Shown here: piece after piece, positions 23,062 through 33,529 of the stretch
Layout of the letters: each line of letters begins with the position of its first letter
Numbering within the stretch: position 1 is the stretch's first letter
Assembly: GCA_030522415.1 (NCBI GenBank)
Contig: CM060121.1
Span: forward strand, 8,723,976 to 8,787,975
Length of the DNA stretch: 64,000 nucleotides
Direction: 5' to 3'
Source: Channallabes apus
Lineage: Eukaryota > Chordata > Actinopteri > Siluriformes > Clariidae
The notes under the pieces: generated by a model
The model's input: the letters and a program-made list of their open reading frames with translations, nothing else
The model's database searches: none
What the model was told of the DNA's origin: nothing
Position numbers and translations under genes: made by a program

Positions 23062-23205
23062 TGTGGGTTCTTCAGGCGAGCGCTTTATTTCCGGACCATG
23101 CCCAAATACCATGGGGTGAAGACATGTAAGGAGCAGCGTTTCCTCATTGACCACGCCAACAAAAAAAAGCACTGGATTACAAACTGGACCGACACACAAC
23201 AATGA
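23062..23205 (+). CDS. itga3: itga3 alternative last exon B (cytoplasmic tail B)
   Basis: Acceptor TAG directly behind a (TG)n tract of about 12 repeats. Open for 47 codons from CGFFRRALYFRTMPKYHGVK through TCKEQRFLIDHANKKKHWIT to NWTDTQQ and TGA at 23203-23205. MPKYHGV and KKHWITNW match the mammalian alpha-3B tail (MPKYHAV, KKHWVTSW). The phase is the same as exon A (follows LLWK), so A and B are alternatives. It lies 9.2 kb downstream of A, across an intron that is almost entirely transposon. A possible AATAAA is at 23661-23666. Confidence 0.92.
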   Translation, partial: CGFFRRALYFRTMPKYHGVKTCKEQRFLIDHANKKKHWITNWTDTQQ

Positions 23206-24359
23206 CTTCACACACACTCATGCACACACACACATATACACAAAAAAAAGTTTTTTGAGGGGCGGTCCATACAGTCCATCCAGTATTCCTTGGCTCGATG
23301 AAAGATGCAACAACCATGTACAACACTGACACACACTTTGCAAACTATGTGACTTGATGCACACTCCACAGTTTTTATTGATTGGTTTAATATCACAAAC
23401 ACAATAGAAGTCTGGTTTCTCAAAAGGTATGACCAACTGTTATGTATAAAACAGAAGAGGCGGGTATCTTGAAGCCAAGTAATTTTGTTCATTTAGACCC
23501 GCAGTTTAGAACCGGTCGATGCAAGCTTGCCTTGCAGCTTCAGTGCATCTAACAAATGAAAAAATGTGCAGTGACTCAGGAGGTTGTGTATTCACACCCC
23601 AGATGATGTGAATTCTGTGTTACTGTATGAGTCTTGACGTATGCGTGTGGGTGTGTGAAAAATAAATAACGTGCTTGCAGTCCTTGACGGACAATACAAG
23701 CACTGCGTTAGCATATAAAGCATATAAAGGGCGCTATTCAGAGGTGAAGACCAAAGTTAAGATACATCAATGTTTAAGTGGGGAAAGTTATGCATATTAA
23801 GAGTTTGCTTCACGTAGATGCTTGATTGTTTTTCTCATGGCCTCCTTCAGATAATGACTCTGAGGTCATCATCTTTTTCCTGTAGAAACACTCAGGATAA
23901 ACAGGATATACTGTACTTAATTGGGATAATGAATTCATAATGTGCGTGCCTGATATAATCTATTTTACTACGCTTTTAATTTTATATTTTAATTACAAAT
24001 ATAAATTTACAAAACAATGCAATTAGGCTTAGAGCTCATTTTATGTCATGCAATAATGGAATCTATAAAAAATGTGGTCCTAGAAATAAGTAATTATGAT
24101 GTCCTCCATCCAAAAACATCTTTCATGCATTTTAAAGGCAGGATACTATTAAACAATTCATTGCATCTTATCATAATTCTATTTAATATTGTCAAGTGTT
24201 TAGAGTGGAGAAGGATACAATTGCAGCAAAAAGGTGTAATAGGTCTGCAGCATGCAGTGCTCAGCGTAAGGGTTGAAAACCGTCAGAATGCACTCTTCCT
24301 GAAGTGCCTTTCACTGGTGGAGCTGGACAAGCATCAGAAAGCAACGCCAGGACATCTTC

Positions 24360-24690
24360 GAACCTGGGGTTCTGATGAAGCCAGGTGGTGTGTCATCATG
24401 ATGTTTTTAAAGCCAGGTGGCGGTGCCATTATGACCTCCTAAACAGTCAGATGGTGCTGCCATCATAATGTTCTCAAAGTCGGACAGTGTTGCCATCATG
24501 ATGTTCTCAAAGCCAAACGGTGGTGCATTCTTGATGTTCTCGAAGCCAGGTGGTGGTGCCATCATGATTCTCTAAGGGACAGATGATGGTGCCATTATAA
24601 TGTTTTTGCAGCCAGACGGTGTTGCCATCATAATGTTCTCAAAGTTATTCATCATGGTGCCATTATAATACGATTCTTAAAACCAGCTGG
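24360..24690 (+). repeat. diverged minisatellite, unit near 39 bp
   Basis: Eight or nine imperfect copies of a unit resembling GTGCCATCATGATGTTCTCA AAGCCAGACGGTG. Copies differ by substitutions and small indels, so the array is old. It lies 1.2 kb past itga3 exon B. Confidence 0.8.
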
Positions 24691-26124
24691 CAGAGGTACA
24701 GTAGCACACCATCTTCAAAGATGGTTGTTGGTGCTAACAGAACATCTTTAAAGTTAGGGGGTGTCACAAAGCAAGACATGTTACAAACAATGCATAACTG
24801 GGATAAGACAAGTCTTATATTGCGATATGAGCCTCCTCACCCTGGAAATTTTTGCGCTCTGTGTCATCAGCCCTTGATTGGCACGTGGAACCCAACCTTA
24901 CAACCCTCCTCACAAAGGACAACTGCACTTTGTCGCCTCTGCTGACTCACCAGCCACAGCACTGAGCATTGTCAATAATCAAAAACTTTGGAATATCGCA
25001 TACTGCTTTCTCCTGCCCAACTGCAATTTCCCGAAACACCCTAGGCCCATGCAACCCAGATCCAACAAGCTCTCGAAGTAAACATGCTATTTCAAGAACG
25101 AATCCATTTAAAGGGAACATACAGCTGTCGTTTAGGGCCAGAAAAAAAATTATTCTGATGAAGCTTTAGAAAGCTTTATGGGGGCCTCTCTTCTTTCCTG
25201 CTGCACTCATGATATTAGTGAAGTGTTCTGTCAGGTATTTCGAGTGGAGATGGATGCAGTGACAGCTAAAGGTGTACCTATATTTAAACAGGAAGATGAA
25301 CCCAAAAACATTGTTCAAAAGCATCAGCCAAAAAACAGACTAGAGGCCTGATGATCTACTGTACATGCAGGCGTAAACATGGCTAAGGGAAACATTTAAA
25401 ACAAAATTTTAAAACAGGCACATAATGAAAAGCAACATGAGAAATAAACACGATTGTCTTTTTAGTATGACGTTATGTCAAACTGTCAGACAGTGGCGAT
25501 AAACTTATTAAAGCAGAAGTTCAGAATTCTGCATGACTTGGACACATGTTATTTTTATGCAAACTTGGAACCCCACTGTGGACATTTAACTCAGCTCTGA
25601 ATATGACCCATATTTGTGAAATGGCACACACATTTTATACATGTTTTGTGTACAACATGTGTGTGTAAAAACAGAAATTCCATCTCCTTATCATTGATTG
25701 TGAAATATTCCTCATTTGTAACGTCCATCTTGTTGAATGTTAGGGTTTTATTTCTGTTTTGTGTTACCTCCGTTTTATTTTTTTTTTTGGAGAATTACCT
25801 GTCAGACACATCTTTACAGTGTTAGAGTAATGATGTGAAGGTGTTTTTATTATGAATCCTAATAAGGGGATGAACGTACGGTGGGTCAGCAGTAACACAC
25901 TCCAGTGAGAATGATGTAGCTGAACCACTTTCTACAATCCCTGCAGTAGCATCAGCTTGCTAGCTTCCTGTCAGCTTGCTAGCATGACTTCCTAACCTGA
26001 TTACCATAAATAATAATCCAAGGCGTAATGAATGTAGGGCTTGGGCTGGTGTCACACAAGCAAACAAATATGTCATCATTCTAACTGAATCCTGCTAACA
26101 GAAGAGCACAAAGTAGCTGGATTG

Positions 26125-26320
26125 CTGAGTGTCTGGCATTCTAAACAGCTGGGGTGTGAAGTGAATATTATGCGAGGTAGACAGGTTCCTAAGTGGCTTG
26201 CTTGCTAAAACGCTAGAGCGTTAATTAGCTGGTGGCCAAGGGCGAATTAAAGCAAATATTGGAACACTGCCAAGACTTTATCTTTATGCAGTAAAATAAA
26301 AAAAAAGTCTGTTATGTGCC
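26125..26320 (+). repeat. diverged duplicate, partner at 27753-27925
   Basis: TGAGTGTCTGGCATTCTAAA.. and ..AGCTGGTGGCCAAGGGC.. AATATTGGAACA have collinear counterparts in 27753-27925 (TGAATGTCTGGCATGCTAAG, GATGGTGGACAAGGGC, TATTGGAACA). Identity about 70-75 percent by eye. Nature unknown. Confidence 0.65.
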
Positions 26321-26954
26321 ATATTGCAGGCAGTTTATTGTTCTAAAACTTTATACTTTTTCCTCGTAGTAGGATTTAGTGTGTCTAAAATGTCTTTGCA
26401 CTTAGTTTTTTACCCTAGCTGCATCATCTTGTTAGGTTACACATACCAGATCAATATTTTTAGAGTATGCGTGTTATATTCACTGCCAAAACAGAATGAT
26501 AATATTGACCTTTTCTTCAGTAAAGATGGACTTTATGACTGATGTTGTTAAAAAAAAATCCCTGAATCAACAAATCAGTTTTCTATTTGACTTGAGTAGA
26601 AAAAGAATAAGAGTCAGTGTTTTATATTATGATTTTATTTTTGTATTTAAGATCTTTTGTAAATGACATTGGTAATGTACATTTGTTTTACATTATTGCT
26701 TTGTGAAGTGAAGACAATTGCCTTAATTTGAATATCTTTCTACTTTCACGTTTTTTGTGTGAATTCTTGACATTAAAATTCAAAGTATTGAAAAAAAAAA
26801 GCTTACTTTTAAATTTAACTTTATTATTATTATTATTGCTTTCGGGTAGAATTAACTTGTAGCACTTTGAGATTTGCCTCAAATATAAAGTGCATTATAA
26901 ATAAAATGTATTATTATTATTATATTGGTAAGAGTAGTAGTAGTCGTAGTGGTG

Positions 26955-27242
26955 GTGGTGGTGGTGGTAGTTACCTTGCACATTCAGGGTCAGGTTTGAT
27001 TTCCGCCTGTGTGTGCATGGAGTTTGTATGTTCTCCCTATACTTGGTGGGTTTCCTATAGGTACTTCGCCTTCCTCCCATTTCCCATAGTGTGTGAATGT
27101 GTATGTGTGTGTGCCCAGAGATTGATTGGTATCCTGTCCCGGGAATACCCTGCCTCATGCCCTAAATCTCCTGGGATAGGCTCCAGGCCCCACCACAACG
27201 CAGTACACAGGATAAGGCGGTATAGATGGTGAGTGAGTGAAT
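26955..27242 (+). mobile_element. SINE, 5' end replaced
   Basis: Matches the 5484-5867 family from CCTTGCACATTCAGGGTCAG onward to the GGATAAGGCGGTATAGATGG tail. The usual tRNA-like head is replaced by GTA/GTG triplet repeats. Confidence 0.7.
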
Positions 27243-28452
27243 TGGTTCTTTTTGTATTCTTACAGTATACAGTATCATCAGAACTGCATATCCACCAGAA
27301 CAACATTGGCTTTCAAAAATGAGTGAGATACTGGAAATTAATTAGTTCAATATATAATATGACTGTAGCTGCATTTATAAACAAGCAAACTTCATGTTCC
27401 TTTTACACAGATAAGAAAAAATATATATTTTACTAAAATACAATCTGGCAAAAATAGTTGTAAGCTAAAACTTGGTAATTAGACACCTAATCATAGCAAA
27501 GATGGTTTGATTTTTTTTTTTGTACTATCCAACATCAAAAAAACATCAGGCAAAACATTTTTTGCATTTTTAAAGAATTTCTATGTTAATCTCACTGACT
27601 CAAATTGAATTTAGTCTCAGTGGTTTTACAAAGAAAGTCATAATACAATGAAAAACATTTTGATGTCAGAATCAAAAACACATTAAAGACAAACTAACTT
27701 GTTATTATGTTAATTAACTAATTTGGCAACAAGCTAAAGTACAAATATGATATGTTGAATGTCTGGCATGCTAAGCATCTGGTTTGTGAAGAGAATAGCA
27801 TGCTAGGTAGCCAGCTTGTTAAGTGGCATAAATAGAGTAATAAGCAGATGGTGGACAAGGGCATGATTATATTGGAACATGGCCCGGATTAAATAATTTA
27901 TGTTGTAAAACAAAAATAATCTCTGTGGTGTACAATAAGTAATTCCTACCCAAGTTTAAAAAAAAAAGTATGCTAAGTATATTAAATCCTAGCATGCCAA
28001 AGCATACTTAAATGTACTTGCAGCCAGACTAATGACTAGTATACTTGACGTTTGCTATTTTGGAACAACTAATTTTGTACTAAGTGTATTTAAGTTGTAA
28101 TTAAATTGTAGAAAAGCACAATTTTAAGTGTATTAAGTATATTTGTGTGCTAAAGTGGAACAACTTTAAGTATACTTTAGTACACTTAAAGTATATGGCT
28201 GTGTGTGTACTAACGTACATACCTGACAGTAATTATTACAATTTAAGTATATATTTAATGTATTATAAGTACATTACAGCTATTTTTACTGTATTACAAA
28301 TACATGATTAATACACTATGAGTATATTCTTATTGCAGCAGTAGCTTGCTGTTATACTTCTGGCAAATTACAAATACTAAAAAAAGTACACTTTGTGGTT
28401 AATACAAATATACTTTATTGTATCATACAGTACACACAACCTTCTATAATAC

Positions 28453-28769
28453 TGTAGCGTTTTTCGACGCTAGCAGGGAATTTGGAGGACGAGTGAGTTT
28501 GGTGGCTACACAATGTAATGACACACCTTTTCAGCTATTAGCTAGAACTGGAGAACGGTAGCAAAATGCAGCACATACACACGTAGAGATAACACACATG
28601 TACACATAGTCACACTTGGCCGAAGCCACTAACCTAAACAATTCAGTTCAATTCAATTCAGTTTTATTTGTAATTCAGTTTTATTTGTAACACACGTCCC
28701 AAACAGGGTGAACACAAAAAGAACACCTCCTGCAAGGCACGACGGTCGCAAACCGCAGCCCCGCCCACA
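28453..28769 (-). mobile_element. solo LTR of the same gypsy family
   Basis: Starts TGTAGCGTTTTTCGACGCTA and ends CCGCCCACA, with a 4-bp duplication ATAC on each side (28449-28452, 28770-28773). It shares start, middle (CTTGGCCGAAGCCACTAACC) and end with the 247-bp LTRs at 31150 and 33000, but is longer because of an AATTCAGTTTTATTTG insertion. Typical result of LTR-LTR recombination. Confidence 0.85.
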
Positions 28770-29062
28770 ATACTGTACTGCAAATGTGTTACCAGTACAT
28801 TAAGTGTTTAGGATATGCTAAATGCATTTTCTACACAATAACATGTTTTTGAAAAGCATTACGTCAGTAATTATGAGGCAGACTTTATTCATGAGTTCAA
28901 CAGATTTAATTTGCACAAGGTTACAAAAAAGCACTACTATAGTTTATTTGTGCTCAACAAAACATCAGGTTGTCTCACAAACACACAAACTAAAATATAA
29001 ACTGGTGTGTGAACACAGACAGACATTAGTATTAGAATCTACAGGTACAGTATTAGTTTAAA

Positions 29063-29802
29063 CCTGGGGGGTATTCTTCGTACGTCGCTTGAAACATCCG
29101 GGATGAATTGACACATCTAAGATGAGATCATCGTGCTAATTAAGACCTGGCTAAGTTGGTTCTTCCAGCACACCTGTTGTTGATGATTAGTTTGGCCAGA
29201 TTGAGTTGTCTAGGATTATTGCGCGCTCGTGTGTTGGTTTAAAAGGCGATATGCATCGACAGTAGAAACACTGATCACAAGCCCTTTGATTGGTTGACGA
29301 AATGACAAAAGAAGAAACTAAATATTTTTTGTAACACCTGTTATGCGCTGAAATGCTTCCCTGCCATGGATCCCCCCCTCCCCACCACACACACTCACAC
29401 ACACATATCAAATATTATATTAGAACATAATATGCACATATGTTTTACAAATTACATGAGACAATAAAATAAAATAAGAAATATGAAAATAAATATGTTG
29501 TATATGGAAAAATAGAAATATGAATATTTTTTTCAAAAACATGTATACTTTTATATTGTTTACTTTATAATAAAATTAGTTTTGTCCAATTTTTCATTAT
29601 AAAAAAATATTTTTATTATACATATATATCTATATCTATATATATTTGCATATTTATAATGAACCCCTGAAAAATAAATGTGTTACAAAATAAACATTAT
29701 ACAAGAATTTGAATTAATGGTCTTGAGGGCTGTCTCGTGCCTAGAGTTTATTATAATAATAGAAAATCTATTAATTTATGTTCTAATATAATATTTGATA
29801 TC

Positions 29803-29859
<57 letters not shown>

Positions 29860-30183
29860 CCTATATATATATATTATGGCAAGCCGTATATATGCATGCA
29901 AGATACTTTTCTTTCCCCACGTGAGTCAGTCCACGTCAGCGCTCTTTAACCAATCAGATGTGACCTCACCATTTCAACTAATCATAACCCGGCAGGAGCG
30001 CAGCCTTAATCCTGTTTACATGAAATAAACCTGCTACCGAGCAGGTTCAAGCTTACGGACATGTTGCTATGACAACAAGTGCGAGATGAGCATCGGAGAA
30101 CGAAACAATCCAAGATCAGGACAAATCCACAACAATCAAATCCAGCTAACTGAGTTAGCGACGTACGAAGAACACCCCCCTGG
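29063..30183. mobile_element. 1.1-kb DNA transposon with near-perfect terminal inverted repeats
   Basis: The left end CCTGGGGGGTATTCTTCGTA CGTCGCT is the inverse of the right end AGCGACGTACGAAGAACACC CCCCTGG with two mismatches over 27 bp. No transposase frame; carries a (TA)n tract inside. I cannot name the superfamily, and no clean target duplication was seen. Confidence 0.8.
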
Positions 30184-30399
30184 TGTGTTGATTCTGTTAC
30201 ACAGAGACTGAAAACAGGCCGAGAGCTACGGAGCCATTATACCACAAGCAAAGCACACAACACCTTAACAACACATTAGACAATACAAAGTATAGATTAA
30301 AGTATGTACTTAATTTAAAACCGTTAAATTTACCTTATGCCGATGAAAATAAAATAATAACGATACGAACTAACGCACGCGATGATGCACCATCAGCCG

Positions 30400-30560
30400 T
30401 TAATTCAAACGAGAAGTGGAGAACTGGGGAGCCAATCAGAGAACGGACAGTCCGAATCTGCCCGCCTCTAGCTCTGATTGGCTGGTGGGGCGCCGTCTAG
30501 TCTCCGGTTGGCTGGAATAGTCGCAGAGTTTACAACGCTGCTGCAGTTTGTGTGTCGCTT
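30400..30560. other. CpG-rich segment with three CCAAT boxes
   Basis: GAGCCAATCAGAGA, CTGATTGGCTGG and GGTTGGCTGG lie within 90 bp in a locally G+C-rich stretch, followed by a CGCGCGCGCG tract at 30655. It looks promoter-like but no gene follows. It may be regulatory DNA inside a mobile element. Confidence 0.35.
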
Positions 30561-30742
30561 TATGACAGTGAGCGGACAGAAGAGTGAGGAGTAAAAACAT
30601 AAATTATCTTGAACGGCAAAAGTGATTTTGAGCGCGCAGGAACGAGTTTGAGATCGCGCGCGCGAGGGAGAGATTCAGCGTGCAAAAACGAGTCTAAAAG
30701 CGCACGAGAGAGTAGTGCACTACATATAAGTACATTTACATT

Positions 30743-31125
30743 CATTCATTCATTCATTCATCTTCTATACCGCTTAATCCTGTGTTCAGGGTCGCGGGGG
30801 ACCTGGAGCCTATCCCAGGAGACTTCGGGCACTAGGCGGGGTACACCCTGGACAGGGTGCCAATCCATCGCAGGGCACACACACATACACACACTCACAC
30901 ACCCAATCACACACTACGGGCAATTTTAGGAACGCCAATTAGCCTAACCTGCATATCTTTGGACTGTGGGAGGAAACCGGAGTACCCGGAGGAAACCCAC
31001 CAAGCACGGGGAGAACATGCAAACTCCATGCACACAGAGACGGGAATCGAGCCTGGCCGGGGAATCGAACCCGGACCCTGGAGGTGCAAGGCGACAGTGC
31101 TAACCACTACACCACCGCGCCGCCG
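30743..31125 (-). mobile_element. SINE with 11-bp target duplication
   Basis: Full-length reverse copy of the 5484-5867 family. Its tail reads (CATT)n at the left and the tRNA-like head ends at 31125. Flanked by ACATTTACATT at 30732-30742 and 31126-31136. Confidence 0.9.
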
Positions 31126-31327
31126 ACATTTACATTTAACTGATAATATTGTAGCGTTTTTCGACACTAGCAGGGATCTTGGAGTACGAGTGAGCTTACT
31201 TGCTCCCCAATGCAAATGGCTGGGGAGTAGTTTATTACCACAGCACAAGCACACATACACAGGTCAAGCACACACACATACACACCCCCAACTTGGCCGA
31301 AGCCACTAACCCAAACACCCTTCTCTC

Positions 31328-31804
31328 TCATGGTAGAGACAGAGAAAACCCCCGCAAAGCATGACGGTCGTCAGCCGCCGGCCCGCCCACGCCACACTGC
31401 CCCCACCCGAGCTGTGACCGTCCCCGGTCACCATGACGCTTAGTCTTGGCGACATGAAGGCGGTCGGCGTTCACGGGGTCCTTTTGTGGAGAAGCACATT
31501 TTCCCGGAGGCGGTCCGGCCTCCGCAGAATTTGATGTCTCGCCGGCGTGCGGCTGGAAAGGCGCAAGACGGTCTCGGTGGAGCAACACTCGCGCCCGCCC
31601 CGCCAACCGCACCCGGTAGATGAACTCGGCGAGCTGAGCTAGTACCGTATAGGGGCCCACCCAGTGAGACGTGAGCTTGGGTGACCGCCCTCTCTTCCTT
31701 CCGGAACACACCCACACCTGCTCACCAGCAGCAAAGCCTCGCCCCTGGCTGTGAGTGTCCACACGCCCACACGCGCCATCGAACCCTATGCGTTCTTCGC
31801 CCAA
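31328..31804 (-). pseudogene. gypsy integrase C-terminal fragment, left arm
   Basis: 158-codon minus-strand frame. It contains GEQVWVCSGRKRGRSPKLTS, HWVGPYTVLAQLAEFIYRVR and LLHRDRLAPFQP, the C-terminal domain of a gypsy integrase (GP..V......YRV.L..R......RL.PF pattern). The frame continues into the LTR. Nearly the same as 32641-33068 on the other strand. Confidence 0.8.
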
Positions 31805-32290
31805 GTGGAGCTCGCCGCCGACTTCGCAGGCTGGTCTCCGGCGGAAACGGCCGTAAGGGTTGCACTCTCGTTGAAGGGCACCGCGCTCCGGGCACCTCCG
31901 GGCCGATGAGCGGAAGGACTGGGCAAAGCTCCGAGAGTCGCTTCACCTTCGGTTCGGCGCCGGTGACCGTCAAGAAGCAGCGTGCGAGGAGCTGGCAGTC
32001 CGCGAGCGGCGCGCATCTGAGCCACTGGGCGCGTTCGCCATGGATTTAAGAGGCCTGGCGCGCCGGGGCTATCCAGAGTGTGAGCCGGCTAAACAGGAAG
32101 AGCTAGCGTATCGCGCTTTTCTTCGTGGGCTTCGACCGCCGCCGCTCGGGGAGCACATCAGGTTAGCAGCACCAGCTTCCCTCACCGAGGCGCTACGCGC
32201 AGCACAGCGCGCTGAACCCATAACTGCGGTGCATCACGGCGAAAGAGCCGAGCGATCGCCCGCAGCTCGGGGGCACTCGGTAGGTGAATC
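31786..32290 (+). pseudogene. gypsy gag fragment
   Basis: The + strand encodes PYAFFAQVELAADFAGWSPA ETAVRVALSLKG, then after a frame change near 31905 ADERKDWAKLRESL, then MDLRGLARRGYPECEPAKQE ELAYRAFLRGL and LGEHIRLAAPASLTEALRAA. This is the capsid-like region of a Ty3/gypsy gag. At least one frameshift; the nucleocapsid knuckle is not recognisable downstream. Confidence 0.75.
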
Positions 32291-32468
32291 TAGCCGGGGA
32301 CAGGGCTACCCGTCACGGCTAGACAACGGAATAGTCTCTGGGGTTTCGCGGCGATGCAACGTTCCTGGGTTTGAGGGACAGCGTACCCCAGCAGCCGTCG
32401 GACGAGCGCCAGGTGAACATCCGGGCAGCAAAGTACGTCATTGGTACTGCGAGTGAGGTAAAGAGCGC

Positions 32469-33068
32469 GTGTGCCGAGTTTTGCTCTCGCCGAGAGCATC
32501 GCCCGCAGTCGTTTCACCTGCGCCGCCGCTGGTCAGTGAACGTTTTGTCCGCTACACGGCAAAGAAGGGTCCCACCCAGCGCTCGCGGGCACCGCTGCAG
32601 GACTTTCGGGTGGGGGCACCTGTGGAGCGTGTGGGCGTGGACACTCACAGCCAGGGGCGAGGCTTTGCTGCTGGTGAGCAGGTGTGGGTGTGTTCGGGAA
32701 GGGAGAGAGGGCGTTCACCCAAGCTCACGTCTCACTGGGTGGGCCCCTGTACGGTACTAGCTCAGCTCGCCAAGTTCATCTACCGGGTGCGGGTGGCGGG
32801 GCGGACGCGAGTGTTGCTCCACCGAGACCGTCTTGCGCCTTTCCAGCCGCACGACGGCGAGACAGCGAATTCTGCGGAGGCCGGACCGCCTCCGGGACAA
32901 TGTGCTTCTCCACAAAAGGACCCCGGCGCTGACCGCCTTCACGCCTCCAAGACTGAGAGTCATGGTGACCGGGGACGGTCACAGCTCGGGTGGGGGCAGT
33001 GTGGCGTGGGCGGGCCGGCGGCTGAAGACCGTCATGCTTTGCGGGGGTTTTCTCTGTCTCTACCATGA
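32469..33068 (+). pseudogene. gypsy integrase with internal deletion, right arm
   Basis: 199-codon frame. The N-terminal part reads KKGPTQRSRAPLQDFRVGAP VERVGVD, the segment that normally leads into the integrase core. It then jumps directly to THSQGRGFAAGEQVWVCSG and the C-terminal domain, so the catalytic core is deleted. The open frame runs into the LTR. Confidence 0.75.
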
Positions 33069-33529
33069 GAGAGAAGGGTGTTTGGGTTAGTGGCTTCGGC
33101 CAAGTTGGGTGCGTGTATGTGTGTGTGCTTGACCTGTGTATGTGTGCTTGTGCTGTGGTAATAAACTACTCCCCAGCCATTTGCATTGGGGAGCAAGTAA
33201 GCTCACTCGTACTCCAAGATCCCTGCTAGCGTCGAAAAACGCTACAGTATATTAACAGTGTATTATCGAGGATTTCAATATATTTGTAATACACTAAAGT
33301 GCATTTTTTTTTCACTGGGGTATTTAAGGTAATTTATTATTTTAAAAATATGTAATCATTGTACTTTTGGTAAATACTGGTTATAATGTTATGGACTGTC
33401 GTGAATGTTTATCTACAGATAATGAAGTACCATAGAAAGACAGAAAGATAGGGCTTATAAGATGTCCATATACAGTTTACCTCTACATTAAGGCACTATA
33501 CATACTGCAAGTAGTTTCATGTCTCACTA

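Larger units (their letters stand above)
2086..23205 (+). other. itga3: integrin alpha-3-type gene, 3' half (gene span)
   Basis: Gene-level entry. Ten exons (8 common, 2 alternative last exons) read in one continuous phase on the + strand, and each junction is GT/AG. The conceptual protein runs through the calf region of an integrin alpha chain, a furin-type site, a transmembrane helix and a GFFRR tail. Integrin alpha-3 pairs with beta-1 as a laminin receptor at the plasma membrane of epithelial and other cells (family knowledge). I assign alpha-3 rather than alpha-6 or alpha-7 because of the two tails: A ends in a [18 protein letters not shown] sequence and B contains MPKYHGV and KKHWITNW, resembling the alpha-3A and alpha-3B tails I recall from mammals. 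The upstream exons (signal peptide, beta-propeller, thigh) lie before position 1 and are not in the window. Paralogue (a/b) not determined. Confidence 0.9.
31150..33246. mobile_element. palindromic Ty3/gypsy derivative with outward-facing LTRs
   Basis: Two inverted arms of about 625 bp (31150 to about 31775, and about 32622 to 33246). Each arm is, going outward, an integrase C-terminal segment, a GGGTGGGGGCAG polypurine tract and a 247-bp LTR. The LTRs are exactly equal in length (31150-31396 and 33000-33246), starting TGTGGCG and ending CGCTACA in the arm's own direction. The centre is a single-orientation gag region. There is no 5' LTR, primer-binding site, protease, RT or complete integrase. 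Non-autonomous and almost certainly inert alone. Confidence 0.85.
27950..33322. mobile_element. AT-rich MITE split by later insertions (nested stack)
   Basis: The left end near 27950 (CCCAAGTTTAAAAAAAAAAG TATGC) and right end near 33322 (TGCATTTTTTTTTCACTGGG) resemble an inverted repeat, and both arms are full of AAGTATACTT/GTATTACAAAT-like text. Between them sit a solo LTR (28453-28769), a TIR element (29063-30183), a SINE (30743-31125) and a palindromic gypsy derivative (31150-33246). The pairing of the two outer ends is an inference. Confidence 0.45.

Noticed and set aside
24017..24442. 141-codon open frame downstream of itga3
   Set aside because: No recognisable motif, no splice context, and its end runs into the diverged minisatellite. 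Likely chance.
32533..33066. Minus-strand G+C-rich open frames over the gypsy right arm
   Set aside because: Shadows of the integrase fragment on the + strand in high-GC sequence.
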